DNA from: Persicirhabdus sediminis
GTDB lineage: Bacteria; Verrucomicrobiota; Verrucomicrobiia; Verrucomicrobiales; Akkermansiaceae
Reading direction: 5' to 3'
NCBI RefSeq assembly: GCF_016595495.1
Contig: NZ_JAENIM010000032.1
Coordinates: forward strand, 24,073-88,072
DNA length: 64,000 nt
This document shows, piece by piece, positions 1-8,934 of this stretch; position 1 is the stretch's first letter, and each line of letters opens with the position of its first letter. Position numbers and translations under genes: made by a program. The notes beneath the pieces were generated by a model. It saw only the letters and a program-made list of their open reading frames with translations. It had not been told where the DNA came from and did not search any database.

Positions 1-479
1 CGGTCGGTTTTCCGCAAGCTACGGAACTGACCGTGATGATTGCCAGCTACTTTAAATTCAAACTGCTCGGCCACTTTTCCATCAACGCCCACATGAACTA
101 AGCGGCTATTGCCCCCTTCAGCAATCCATACAGAACCATCATCCATCAAGTGGCCGTTGTGCAGCTCAACCTTATTGGTATTGCCCAGAGCTGGCGCGGT
201 GTAGCTAGTTGTCGGCTTACCATCGGCATCGGTCATCACCCAGAGGTCACCACCAGACGCAGCGATACCACCATTATCCAGCATCCATGCATCCTGACAT
301 GAGCCGGTGAGCTTTACTCGTTGGGAAATGCTACCGTCTGGCTCACGGACTACCGCTTCTCGCTTGTTATAAACAGCCAGTAATAGTTGCGGCACATCAG
401 CCGCTGACAGCGCCATGCTTGACGCTAATGCCGCAATCATTGCGGTAGATAGACAGTATTTTGTGGATTTCATGATCAT
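1..479 (-). CDS. Exported protein of unknown function, 3' end outside window
   Basis: The minus-strand frame is open from an ATG at 479 to the window edge, about 159 codons. It starts MIMKSTKYCLSTAMIAALAS and continues into SMALSAADVPQ, a clear Sec signal peptide with a probable cut after SALSA-A. The mature part has short alternating strands with phrases such as VYNKREAVVREPDGSI, DLWVMTDADGKP, DDGSVWIAEGGNSRLVHVG and HHGQFRSLRKTD. These suggest blades of an NHL/SMP30-type beta-propeller; that is a fold guess only. A GAGGAG motif lies 9 bases upstream of the ATG at 479, which favours it over the ATG at 473. Substrate and role are unknown. Confidence 0.6.
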   Translation of the reverse strand, partial: MIMKSTKYCLSTAMIAALASSMALSAADVPQLLLAVYNKREAVVREPDGSISQRVKLTGSCQDAWMLDNGGIAASGGDLWVMTDADGKPTTSYTAPALGNTNKVELHNGHLMDDGSVWIAEGGNSRLVHVGVDGKVAEQFEFKVAGNHHGQFRSLRKTD

Positions 480-685
480 TTGCAATGGCTCCTCAAGGGG
501 TGCTTGGTTGATGAAAAAGCGTCACCGAGTCAATCGATTATACAATTACCTCTCCATAGACACCTGAGCCCCCTTGGTAGTTCGCTTCTATGCTATTAGG
601 TATACTATGAAACCTATCGTGCACATGTGCAAACTAAGTCAGAAATCCCGCACATCCTGCTACTCCCAGAACCTCTAGTACCATG
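480..685. other. Intergenic region, nothing recognised
   Basis: This gap between the leftward exported-protein gene and the rightward glycosyltransferase gene presumably carries at least one promoter. I see no tRNA, terminator hairpin or repeat in it. Confidence 0.4.
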
Positions 686-811
686 TCATTTTTCACATAT
701 TCCCAATTCGTCAAACTCTATACCTAAATCGCCACAGGCCACACAATACGCTTTGCACGCCAGCTCAAGCGCCACATAGTGCAGCTCACCCACCGCTTCA
801 CCCACATGCAT
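686..811 (-). CDS. Possible 41-residue cysteine-containing small protein
   Basis: A short frame starts at an ATG at 811 (MHVGEAVGELHYVALELACK) and ends CEK-stop. It has a C-x3-C-x2-C cluster near residues 19-26 and a further Cys three residues from the end, so it could be a tiny zinc-binding protein. Codon use looks coding-like. Against it, there is no ribosome binding site and it overlaps the start of the glycosyltransferase gene head-to-head. It may be only a chance frame. Confidence 0.25.
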   Translation of the reverse strand: MHVGEAVGELHYVALELACKAYCVACGDLGIEFDELGICEK

Positions 812-1765
812 ACTCGATTTCAAACCAAGGTCAGCTGCCAGCTGAGCATTGTCGTACCGATGTTCAACGAACAAGATGTCGTCGGAGTCTTTTTTGACAC
901 CATCATCCCACAGCTGGAGCTCGCCACTGATGACTACGAAATCGTCTGCGTGAATGACGGCAGCATCGATAGCACCTGGGAAAAACTGCAAGCGCACGCC
1001 AAACAAAACCCGCGCATCAAGCTCATCGACCTATCGCGCAACTTTGGCAAAGAAATCGCCCTCACCGCGGGCCTCGACCACTCAGCTGGCCGCGCCACCA
1101 TCCCTATTGACTGCGATCTGCAAGACCCACCCGAGCTCATCCCCCAGATGTTTGAAAAATGGCAGCAAGGCTACCACGTCGTGCTCGCCCGCCGTATCGA
1201 CCGCTCCAGCGACTCGCGTTCCAAACGCTGGACGTCTGGCAATTTCTACAAAATCATGGGCAAGTTCTCCGAAATCGAGCTGCCACAAAACGTCGGAGAT
1301 TTCCGCCTTATCGACCGCAAAGCGCTGGACGTGCTCAATAGCTACCCAGAAAGATCGCGTTTCATGAAAGGGCTATTCGCCTCGCTCGGATTCCGCGAGT
1401 ATACGCTCGATTACACCCGCCCTGAGCGCGCCGCTGGCACCACCAAATGGAACTATCGCAAACTCTTCCAGCTGGCGATGGAAGGCTTCATCTCCTTCAC
1501 CTCATTCCCTCTCAAAGTCTGGTCCTACATTGGTGCTACCATCGCCCTAATCGCCTTCGCATTTGGTGGCTGGATGGTCTTCAAAACCATGATGTGGGGA
1601 GTTGATGTGCCCGGTTACGCCTCACTCATGGTCGTCACCTGCATCATGTCTGGGCTCATCTTGCTCAGCCTTGGCGTCATCGGCGAATACCTCGCGCGCA
1701 TATTCACCGAGGTCAAAGGCAGGCCCATCTACATCGTCATGGAGCGCGAAGGGTTTGATGAGTAA
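806..1765 (+). CDS. Family 2 glycosyltransferase, GtrB/DPM-like, membrane-anchored
   Basis: The protein is a GT-A fold transferase of the type that loads a sugar onto a polyprenyl phosphate at the inner membrane. The N-terminal catalytic domain shows LSIVVPMFNEQ, the nucleotide-binding VCVNDGSIDST, the metal and acceptor region DCDLQDPPE, then GDFRL and GTTKW, as in GtrB/ArnC-like enzymes. Two hydrophobic helices near the C-terminus (about residues 236-300) are the usual anchor. I chose the ATG at 806 (MHTRFQTKVS), just before the conserved domain; a GTG at 779 would add nine residues. No other glycan or lipid genes lie nearby, so the sugar and acceptor cannot be assigned. Confidence 0.85.
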   Translation: MHTRFQTKVSCQLSIVVPMFNEQDVVGVFFDTIIPQLELATDDYEIVCVNDGSIDSTWEKLQAHAKQNPRIKLIDLSRNFGKEIALTAGLDHSAGRATIPIDCDLQDPPELIPQMFEKWQQGYHVVLARRIDRSSDSRSKRWTSGNFYKIMGKFSEIELPQNVGDFRLIDRKALDVLNSYPERSRFMKGLFASLGFREYTLDYTRPERAAGTTKWNYRKLFQLAMEGFISFTSFPLKVWSYIGATIALIAFAFGGWMVFKTMMWGVDVPGYASLMVVTCIMSGLILLSLGVIGEYLARIFTEVKGRPIYIVMEREGFDE

Positions 1766-1922
1766 TTTTAGAATGCAAAATAGTGCATGAAAATTCCAGC
1801 CAGACGCAGAATGGTGAAGACCAAATAGAGTCTTTCATCGTCCCAGAATTCACAGCTCTCTATTCACCACACACTCTTCAAAGGCTTGCAGATTGGGCGG
1901 GGTATGATATGAGCAAAGCACC

Positions 1923-3212
1923 ATGAAGGTGCTTTCATATAAGGACTCAGAATATACGTCATTTGTGGCGACTCTAGACCGCCGTGCCATCCCGGAAAAA
2001 GGCGTCGAAGATCTCGTCAGCGATATCATTGCTAACGTTAAGGAAAACGGCAACCAAGCCGTCTACGAGTATACGAAAAAGTTCGACCACCTGCACCTGA
2101 CTGATGAATCACTTTTTGTCTCCGCTGACGAGCTGGCTGAAGCCGCCGCCAGCGTCGATGACGATGTCAAAGCCGCGATTGAAGCATCACGCCAGAACAT
2201 CCACGATTTTTCCCGCCGCAGTTTTAGACAAAACTGGAGCGCCGAGAATGCTCAAGGAGTGACCTTTGGCGAACGATTCACGCCATACGACCGCATTGCC
2301 GCCTACGTTCCAGGCGGTAAAGCACCACTGGTTTCCTCCGCGCTGATGACAGCCGCCTTTGCTCAAGCAGCTGGCGTGAAAGAAATCATCGCCGCCACAC
2401 CAGCTGGCGCCGACGGTAAAGTCAACCCAGCACTGCTCTATGCGCTGCAGCAATCTGGCGCTACCGAGATCATCAAAGTGGGCGGCGCGCAGGCGATTGC
2501 CGCGCTAGCTCTGGGAACCCAAACGGTGCGCCCAGTGGAAAAAATCTTCGGCCCAGGCAACAGCTTTGTGGTGGAAGCCAAGCGCCAGCTCGTTGGCGCG
2601 GTTTCTATCGACCTTCTGCCTGGACCTAGTGAAGTGCTCATCATTGCTGACGACTCAGCCGTGCCTGAGTTCATCGCCGCTGACATGCTTGCGCAAGCCG
2701 AACACGGCGGCGACAGCATCGTTGGATTTGTCACTACTTCTGATACCTTGATTGCCAAAGTAGATGCCGCCATTCAAGACCAGCTGAAATCACTCAGCCG
2801 CGCCAACTACATGCAAACCGTGCTCGATAACAGCACCTTCTGCCTACAGGCCAAGGACCTCGATGAAGCCATGGAAATCTGCAACGCATTCGCGCCAGAG
2901 CACCTTTCTCTCATTGTAGAAAATGAAGATAGCTGGCTGGAAAAAGTGAAAACTGCTGGTGCCATCTACGTTGGCAACATGGCTGCTGTGGCTGTCGGCG
3001 ATTTCCTCGCTGGACCATCACACACACTGCCAACTGGCGGATCAGGCAAATCATTCTCCGGCATCCGCGCCGACCAATTCCAGCGCCGCACATCCATCGT
3101 CAGAATGGACCAAGCTGCAGTGAAAAAATCCGTCGATCACGTCGAGACATTTGCTCGCGTAGAAGGGCTCGACGCCCACGGCCAGTCCGTGCGTCTGCGC
3201 GCCGACGCTTAA
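1923..3212 (+). CDS. hisD: Histidinol dehydrogenase
   Basis: This is the NAD-dependent, zinc-requiring enzyme that oxidises L-histidinol to L-histidine in the last two steps of histidine biosynthesis. At 429 residues it has the family length. Diagnostic stretches include ERFTPYDRIAAYVPGGKAPL, GGAQAIAALA, KIFGPGNSFVVEAKRQL, DLLPGPSEVLI, AQAEHGGDS, NAFAPEHL and GPSHTLPTGG, which carry the zinc ligands and catalytic histidines. The gene stands alone: no other his genes are in the window. The leader before the ATG at 1923 has no Shine-Dalgarno sequence. Confidence 0.97.
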   Translation: MKVLSYKDSEYTSFVATLDRRAIPEKGVEDLVSDIIANVKENGNQAVYEYTKKFDHLHLTDESLFVSADELAEAAASVDDDVKAAIEASRQNIHDFSRRSFRQNWSAENAQGVTFGERFTPYDRIAAYVPGGKAPLVSSALMTAAFAQAAGVKEIIAATPAGADGKVNPALLYALQQSGATEIIKVGGAQAIAALALGTQTVRPVEKIFGPGNSFVVEAKRQLVGAVSIDLLPGPSEVLIIADDSAVPEFIAADMLAQAEHGGDSIVGFVTTSDTLIAKVDAAIQDQLKSLSRANYMQTVLDNSTFCLQAKDLDEAMEICNAFAPEHLSLIVENEDSWLEKVKTAGAIYVGNMAAVAVGDFLAGPSHTLPTGGSGKSFSGIRADQFQRRTSIVRMDQAAVKKSVDHVETFARVEGLDAHGQSVRLRADA

Positions 3213-3363
3213 CAGACTTTTCGTCTGCAGAGTGAGGGTGAAGGTTGAGTTCTATTTAGCTAAAACTCTAAATTAGCTAAACTCTCACTCCTCCCCCCTC
3301 CCTGACGCGCTTGCTGTTTTCTGAAAACGGCACACTAATAGCTGAAAAACTACCTTTCCCACC

Positions 3364-4005
3364 ATGACCATTCTCATCACCGCAGGGCCAACCGTCGAAG
3401 CCATTGATCCAGTGCGCTACCTCACCAACCGCTCGTCGGGGAAAATGGGATACGCGCTGGCGGAAGCAGCAGCCACCATGGGCCACCGAGTGATTTTGGT
3501 CAGTGGCCCAACCCAGCTGGATGTGCCAGACGGTGTCGACTTCATCCCCGTGGAGAGCGCCGACGATATGTATGAGGCGGTCGCCAACTGGATCAAAAAA
3601 GCTGACATTGCTATCATGGCAGCTGCAGTGGCTGATTATAAAATGGCCCAAGTCGCCGAGCAGAAAATCAAAAAATCTGCAGATCAAGACACTCTCACCC
3701 TCCAGCTGGTAAAAACTCGCGACATCCTTGGATCAGCTCGCCAGCAGATGAACTTCACCGGCACATTGATAGGTTTTGCCGCTGAAACTGAGAAGCTTAT
3801 CACAAACGCTCGCAACAAACTTCAGCGGAAAAACTGCGACCTCATCGTCGCTAATGATGTAAGTAGAGCTGATATCGGCTTCCATGCAGATGACAACGAA
3901 ATCGTGCTCGTCAGCGAGCAAGGCGAAGAACCACTCGCCAAAGCCAGCAAAGAGCACCTCGCTCACGTCATTTTGGAAAAAGCCATCCAGCTGGCCACCA
4001 AGTAA
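3364..4005 (+). CDS. coaB: Phosphopantothenate-cysteine ligase domain protein (stand-alone CoaB)
   Basis: The protein matches only the C-terminal half of the bifunctional CoaBC of most bacteria. That half activates 4'-phosphopantothenate with CTP and couples it to cysteine in coenzyme A synthesis. Motifs seen are ILITAGPTVEAIDPVRYLTN, NRSSGKMGYALAEAA, AAAVADYK followed by KIKK, IGFAAETE and CDLIVANDV. The flavodoxin-like CoaC decarboxylase domain is absent: the 213-residue frame begins exactly at the CoaB domain, and hisD ends 150 bp upstream with no coding remnant between. A separate coaC gene elsewhere is expected but not visible here. Confidence 0.88.
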   Translation: MTILITAGPTVEAIDPVRYLTNRSSGKMGYALAEAAATMGHRVILVSGPTQLDVPDGVDFIPVESADDMYEAVANWIKKADIAIMAAAVADYKMAQVAEQKIKKSADQDTLTLQLVKTRDILGSARQQMNFTGTLIGFAAETEKLITNARNKLQRKNCDLIVANDVSRADIGFHADDNEIVLVSEQGEEPLAKASKEHLAHVILEKAIQLATK

Positions 4006-4274
4006 TCTGTTAGCGTGCAATTTCCCCAGCGCACATCAAACGCCTGATTGCTAACTTTTCATCCTGATACCCCCTATCTAAATGACTCATTAGACTAACA
4101 CGCAACCCGTTCGCTGTTAGCTAAATATAACAAGCGCAGTCACGTGACGGGCAACTAAATCGTTAATTTTGTCGATTTTCATAGCGACCATCTGACGACT
4201 CGAAAGCTCACACAAACATCTGTCACACAGGACAATTTTGACTCCTGTCACTCACCGATAATACTGCCGCGGTT

Positions 4275-5384
4275 ATGAAAAAAACCACATTGTTATCAAT
4301 GCTATACGGCGCCAGTATCATCGGCGCAAGTGCAGCGAACCTCTCGCTGGACTTATCCGACGGAAATTCTATCGACTGGCACGATGCTAGTTGGCTCAAC
4401 GACGGCAACTCAGCAGGTTGGTCAGATAACTCCGACGCGACCATCACTAATTCAGCAGGAGCAACAACTAGGCTCAGCTTCAGCCAAGATGTGACCGTCA
4501 ACAACTTACATTTCGATAAGATAGGCGACACCAAGCAGGTCCATGCATTTACCGGAAGTAACGGCGCGACTTTCACGGTAAACGGTGAACTAACAAGCAA
4601 TCTAGGTGATAAAATCGCCTTTAACGGTATAGGAACCCAGCTAGGCGGCAGCGGCACCATCTCAGGAGCTGAAGTCCACCTAAACAATAACACCATGCTC
4701 GCTAGCAATAGCAACCTGACTGTGGCAGCTGGTGGCATCCTGAGAATCGCTCAATCGGCTAAATTCAACGGCGCAGCGCTTGGTCTCAACGGCGGCACAT
4801 TGAAAATCAGCAGCACGCTCGCTTCTGACTCATTAAGCGCTCTGCGCGGCAATGGCAACATCGAGCTAGACGGTGGAACTGGCTCCAATACCGTGATCAC
4901 CATGTCACTCAATATCGGCGCGAATGCTGATGGCTCAGGCGTTGGCCGCATGTATGTTGATAACAAAAATACAGGTCCAGGTAATGCAGGTCGTTATACC
5001 TTCCAGCTAGCTGGCGTGAATGAATTCGACCTCACTAAGATTGGCGATACGCTTGATAGTGACCAATTCATCGGCACAGATGACGCATCATTCACCCTTG
5101 TTTACGGCGGTGAACTGCTGCTCAAAATCAACGAAGATATCGCAGGCACTGACCTTGAGCTGGGTGACACCTTCAAACTCTTCGATGTAGCGAACTCATC
5201 AGGTGATTTCGACAGCATCAACGATGGTGGCTACCTCGCCAGCATCAATGAAAACTGGGGGTGGGAATTTGACCCTACTACAGGTGAACTCAAAGTGATT
5301 GAAATCCCAGAACCAAGCTCAGCAGCACTGCTTGGTCTAGCAGGTGTGGCCATGATCATGCGCCGTAGAAATACCCGCGCCTAA
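4275..5384 (+). CDS. PEP-CTERM exported beta-helix-like protein
   Basis: The 369-residue protein has an N-terminal signal peptide (MKKTTLLSMLYGASIIGASA-A) and a long Gly/Asn/Ser/Thr-rich body resembling autotransporter-type beta-helix repeats (NGGTLKISST, GNGNIELDGGTGSN). The C-terminal sorting tail is IPEPSSAALLGLAGVAM followed by MRRRN: a PEP motif, a hydrophobic helix and basic residues. In this class an exosortase recognises the tail for export or anchoring at the cell surface. The phrase NIGANADGSG also occurs in the PEP-CTERM protein at 22152-23252, so they are likely paralogues. The 270-bp gap upstream holds no other gene. A hairpin terminator follows. The biological role is unknown. 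Confidence 0.8.
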   Translation: MKKTTLLSMLYGASIIGASAANLSLDLSDGNSIDWHDASWLNDGNSAGWSDNSDATITNSAGATTRLSFSQDVTVNNLHFDKIGDTKQVHAFTGSNGATFTVNGELTSNLGDKIAFNGIGTQLGGSGTISGAEVHLNNNTMLASNSNLTVAAGGILRIAQSAKFNGAALGLNGGTLKISSTLASDSLSALRGNGNIELDGGTGSNTVITMSLNIGANADGSGVGRMYVDNKNTGPGNAGRYTFQLAGVNEFDLTKIGDTLDSDQFIGTDDASFTLVYGGELLLKINEDIAGTDLELGDTFKLFDVANSSGDFDSINDGGYLASINENWGWEFDPTTGELKVIEIPEPSSAALLGLAGVAMIMRRRNTRA

Positions 5385-5410
5385 TCACACAGTAGGATAA
5401 TTCATAGTAA

Positions 5411-5448
5411 ACTCTGAGCTGGAAATTTCCGGCTCAGAGTATTTTTTT
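5411..5448 (+). terminator. Rho-independent terminator after the PEP-CTERM gene
   Basis: ACTCTGAGC (5411-5419) pairs perfectly with GCTCAGAGT (5432-5440), extended by TGG/CCG with one wobble pair, around an AAATTT loop. A run of seven T follows. Confidence 0.9.
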
Positions 5449-5504
5449 ACCCAGCTGGAAACGCCACAAATTCCGCTGGGTCATCCGGCTAGCTCGCCAG
5501 CCAA

Positions 5505-6863
5505 TCAGCTGGCCAAGATCTCAGCTTTCAGGCATTCAAATACCTGCTCGGCTGACTGCACATTCACGCCAGCTGATTGGCTGATGTACACAGGTTGTTC
5601 GTCGGCATCGACATTATCGCGGCCGTGCGACCCTTTCACTAAAGTGGCATCCAGCGGGATCACATCTAGCAACCCACGGAAACCAAGTTTCTTTTTGATC
5701 AAGAACTTGGCAATTTTCCCCAGCGGAAATTTCAGCTCTGGGTCGATGAATAACTCAACTGGATCATAGCCAGGTTTGCGGTGAATATCGATGCAGCGGG
5801 CAAAATCTGGAGCCACCGCGTCATCCAGCCAGTAGTAGTAGGCAAACCAAGCATTGCCCTCAGCCACAGCTATCAAATCACCAGCTCGCGAGTCGCCGCC
5901 AAAAGCATCTTGCTGGCTGCGCACTTCTTCCACACCAGCTGTCGATTCTAGCAGCTGAATAACTTCATCGCGCAGACTTTCATCATTGAGGTAAATGTGC
6001 GCCACTTGGTGGTCAGCAATGGCAAATACCTTGCTGGCTCCGCAGTCCATGAGCTCGCGACCAAGTTCATTTTTGATGGTGATCCAGCCTTTTTCGCGGA
6101 ACAGACGGTTCAGATAAACTGGCTGGTCGACCTTGGAAATCCCGTACTCAGAGAGGATGACCACCTTGATGTCGCGCGCTTGATAGAAATCAATCAGCTC
6201 GCCAACCACGTGGTCAATCTGCTCCAGCTCAGCTGGGATTTCTGCGGCGCCGGGGCCAAATTTCTGCAGGCAATAATCGAGATGCGGCAGGTAAACGAGA
6301 TTCAAACTTGGCTGGTGTTTTTCCTCCACCCACATGGCTGATTTGGCAATCCACTGCGAGCTCGGGATGTCCGCCTTTGGCCCCCAGAAAGTAGGAAATG
6401 GAAACTCACCCAAGTCCGCTTTGACCTGCTCGCGCATGTCCATTGGCTGGGTGTAAACGTCAAAAAATTTGCGCCCGTCAGCTGGATACATTGGCCGCGG
6501 CGTCACACTCCAGTCAGCACTAGAATACATGTTGTACCACCAGAACATCTTCGCGCAGGTGAAGTCTGGGTGGTCAGCGCGCAGGCTTTCCCAGAGTTTT
6601 TCACCACGTACCAGATGGTTGCTTTGCTTCCAAAATTTGTGTTCCGCATCGACGCGATCGTACCAACCATTGGCAACAATGCCGTGCTCAGCTGGGCTCA
6701 AGCCGGTAAGGTAAGTCGACTGCGCGGTGCAAGTAACCGCAGGAAAGGCAGGTTTGAATGACGATAGCTGACCAGCGTCGGCAAATGCCTGGATATTTGG
6801 GGTATGATTTCCAATCAGGCTGCGGGTCAATCCGACCACATTGAGAACGGCTAAGCGCTGCAT
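5505..6863 (-). CDS. Alkaline phosphatase-fold phosphodiesterase/pyrophosphatase, EboF-like
   Basis: The 452-residue protein belongs to the type I phosphodiesterase/nucleotide pyrophosphatase branch of the alkaline phosphatase superfamily. It begins MQRLAVLNVVGLTRSLIG and contains FPAVTCTAQSTYLTGLSPAEHG (predicted metal and nucleophile region), KFWKQSNHLV, VILSEYGIS, IADHQVAHIY and KGSHGRDN, typical of the subgroup encoded beside sugar-phosphate cyclases in ebo clusters. I chose the ATG at 6863 because the family motif starts there, 23 bp after the upstream cyclase gene ends; the frame stays open further upstream. With the cyclase it forms a two-gene unit. The substrate is unknown. Confidence 0.75.
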   Translation of the reverse strand: MQRLAVLNVVGLTRSLIGNHTPNIQAFADAGQLSSFKPAFPAVTCTAQSTYLTGLSPAEHGIVANGWYDRVDAEHKFWKQSNHLVRGEKLWESLRADHPDFTCAKMFWWYNMYSSADWSVTPRPMYPADGRKFFDVYTQPMDMREQVKADLGEFPFPTFWGPKADIPSSQWIAKSAMWVEEKHQPSLNLVYLPHLDYCLQKFGPGAAEIPAELEQIDHVVGELIDFYQARDIKVVILSEYGISKVDQPVYLNRLFREKGWITIKNELGRELMDCGASKVFAIADHQVAHIYLNDESLRDEVIQLLESTAGVEEVRSQQDAFGGDSRAGDLIAVAEGNAWFAYYYWLDDAVAPDFARCIDIHRKPGYDPVELFIDPELKFPLGKIAKFLIKKKLGFRGLLDVIPLDATLVKGSHGRDNVDADEQPVYISQSAGVNVQSAEQVFECLKAEILAS

Positions 6864-6886
6864 AATTCGGTTGTATCTATGAGCAA

Positions 6887-8056
6887 TTATTTCTCCAGCT
6901 CGAGCTCGCCAAGTTCCAGCAATCGTAGGTAATCGATGCATTCATCCAGCAACTCGTGATCCATCGCATGTGCGTCGCCTCCACGACCGACTTCTTGCAG
7001 CAGCAACACGGTCAGCTCACCACCCAAATGTTCGCGAAATTCATTAAGACCTGCGTACAATTTTCGTGTTCCGTCGGCTAATTTCTCATCCAGACCGTCA
7101 TGCCAGCGAGGTAAACGTAAGTTTTTCAGCACATCGAGCACGCGCATGGCCGATTTTTTATCCAGCCAGCCGCATTTCCATGAATATAATGTGTCTAATG
7201 CCACGCCAATGCTCACGGCATCAGCATGTGTGAGGGCAAATTCTGTCATTTGCTCCAGTTTGTGAGCCGCCCAGTGGCCATAATCGAGTGGTCGGCTATT
7301 GCCGTTTTCGAATGGATCGCCACCATAAGCAATATGTGCTGCATGCAACATGGCAGATCGCTCAACCGCTTCTTCCACCGCGTGCGGTTTTAGCTTCGCC
7401 AGCAGCTGTGCATTATCTTCCAGCCAGTCGAAAAAATCGCCATCTTTCACCAGAGCCACCTTCACAGCTTCCACCAAACCAGCGCGAAAATCGTGTTCTG
7501 GCTGGGAAAAGAGGAAGGCAAAATCATTCACCACCGCATAAGGAACACTAAATGCCCCTAAGAAATTCTTTTTGCCATAGGCATTGATACCATTTTTCAC
7601 CCCTACCCCGCTATCGTCTTGCGACAATGTGGTGGTGGGAAACCTGACCAATCGCAGACCGCGATGGCAAGTAGCCGCAGCAAAACCAATCACATCCAGC
7701 AGCGCGCCGCCGCCGATGCAAAAGACGTAGGAATGGCGGTCGATGCCAGCATTCTCCATTTTATCCCACGCCAGCTGTAATGTATTGGCATCGCGCTTAC
7801 ACCCTTCGCCGCCGTCAATCAGGACGGTTTCAGTGAAACGGAACCCTTGCAGACGCTTACAGCGATCGTGGATCTGGCTTTCCAACTCGGGAAAAGCAGC
7901 CGCTACCGCACGGTCGAGAAAAACCAAGATCTTCGCATTACCATTGGTTTCCAGCAATCCATCGAGCAAGCGATTACTGCCGGCAAATGCGTCGCGCGTA
8001 AATCGCACCCGGTGTTTTAAGTTCAGCCGAATCTCAAAATCTTTTCCCGAATTCAT
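6887..8056 (-). CDS. Sugar-phosphate cyclase (3-dehydroquinate synthase-like, EboD-like)
   Basis: The 389-residue protein belongs to the dehydroquinate synthase superfamily of NAD- and metal-dependent cyclases. Seen are the NAD-binding phrase FCIGGGALLDVIGFAAA, RFPTTTLSQDDSGVGVKNGIN, GKKNFLGAFSVPYAVVND, FRAGLVEAVKVALV and LDYGHWAAHKLE plus LTHADAVSIG with probable metal-binding histidines. SQDDSGVGVKNGIN differs from canonical AroB and fits the EboD branch. It is the first gene of a tight minus-strand pair with an EboF-like phosphodiesterase. Canonical EboA, EboB, EboC and EboE genes are not in the window. A housekeeping AroB role is less likely but not excluded. Confidence 0.75.
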   Translation of the reverse strand: MNSGKDFEIRLNLKHRVRFTRDAFAGSNRLLDGLLETNGNAKILVFLDRAVAAAFPELESQIHDRCKRLQGFRFTETVLIDGGEGCKRDANTLQLAWDKMENAGIDRHSYVFCIGGGALLDVIGFAAATCHRGLRLVRFPTTTLSQDDSGVGVKNGINAYGKKNFLGAFSVPYAVVNDFAFLFSQPEHDFRAGLVEAVKVALVKDGDFFDWLEDNAQLLAKLKPHAVEEAVERSAMLHAAHIAYGGDPFENGNSRPLDYGHWAAHKLEQMTEFALTHADAVSIGVALDTLYSWKCGWLDKKSAMRVLDVLKNLRLPRWHDGLDEKLADGTRKLYAGLNEFREHLGGELTVLLLQEVGRGGDAHAMDHELLDECIDYLRLLELGELELEK

Positions 8057-8225
8057 AAATCAGTTTTCGTAATAGTGTGCTCAAGTCTTCCTCTATGAGG
8101 ATTAATTGCGAACTTCGTTGCTTATAGTATATCCCATGATCGCGCGCAATCATCGAGTCACTAAAGCAAAAATCCGCAACTGGCGATGAGCCATTGCGGA
8201 GTGATTGAGAGGTTTTCTGGCTTAC

Positions 8226-8262
8226 GAAAAAAACAGCGAACCGTAATAAAACGATTCGCTGC
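8226..8262 (-). terminator. Rho-independent terminator after rpsD
   Basis: Read on the minus strand, CAGCGAATCG pairs with CGGTTCGCTG (one T-G wobble) around a TTTTATTA loop and is followed by seven T. It ends the rpsM-rpsK-rpsD transcript before the cyclase gene. Confidence 0.9.
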
Positions 8263-8290
8263 TCCCGTAAACTTAGATATCGCAGAGCGA

Positions 8291-8902
8291 TTAACGTGAG
8301 TAAAGCTCAACAACGAGCTGCACGTTCACCTGTGCATCCATGTCCTCAGGCTCAGGCATGCGAGCGATGTGGCCTTTCATGGTTGCGCGGTCCAGAGTCA
8401 ACCAGTCCTTAAGTGGAACTGCTTGAGTCAGGTCGAGGAAACGAAGTCCGAGCTGCTGAGAAGATGCCTTCTCGCGTACAGTGATCACATCACCTGGCTT
8501 ACAGTGGTAAGATGGGATGTCCACTTTCTGACCGTTAACCTGGACGTGGCCATGGTTTACGATCTGACGTGCTGCTGAACGTGTATTGCCGATTCCGAGA
8601 CGGTAGCAAACGTTGTCGAGACGAAGCTCGAGAAGCTGAAGAAGTACGTCACCGGTAATACCGCGACGGCGCTGTGCTTCAGCAAAGTAGAGACGGAACT
8701 GCTTTTCAAGAACACCGTACTGGAAACGAAGCTTCTGCTTCTCACCAAGTGCTACTGAGTAATCGGACTTCTTGCGACGACCAGCGCGAACACCGTGCTG
8801 ACCAGGAGGGAAGTTACGACGCTCAAGCGCCTTTGATGGGCCAAACAATGCCACACCAAAGCGACGGTTGATTCTGTCTTTAGGGCCTGTATAACGTGCC
8901 AT
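8291..8902 (-). CDS. rpsD: Ribosomal protein S4
   Basis: This is the 16S rRNA-binding assembly protein of the 30S subunit. The 203-residue sequence has the S4 start MARYTGPKDRINRRFGVALFG, the bacterial S4 linker GQHGVRAGRRKKSDY and the S4 RNA-binding domain LELRLDNVCYRLGIGNTRSAARQIVNHGHVQVNG. It is the last gene of rpsM-rpsK-rpsD. The usual downstream partners rpoA and rplQ do not follow; a terminator and unrelated genes do. No Shine-Dalgarno motif precedes the ATG. Confidence 0.98.
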   Translation of the reverse strand: MARYTGPKDRINRRFGVALFGPSKALERRNFPPGQHGVRAGRRKKSDYSVALGEKQKLRFQYGVLEKQFRLYFAEAQRRRGITGDVLLQLLELRLDNVCYRLGIGNTRSAARQIVNHGHVQVNGQKVDIPSYHCKPGDVITVREKASSQQLGLRFLDLTQAVPLKDWLTLDRATMKGHIARMPEPEDMDAQVNVQLVVELYSR

Positions 8903-8934
8903 AAGTAAAGTTAGTTAAATAGTTTCGATTAGGA

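Noticed and set aside
954..1367. Overlapping forward frame in the glycosyltransferase gene
   Set aside because: It lies in another frame of a gene with clear family motifs and shows no recognisable domain.
4226..4248. ACAGGA/TCCTGT inverted repeat before the first PEP-CTERM gene as an operator
   Set aside because: Only six paired bases and no second copy before the paralogue, so it is not distinguishable from chance.
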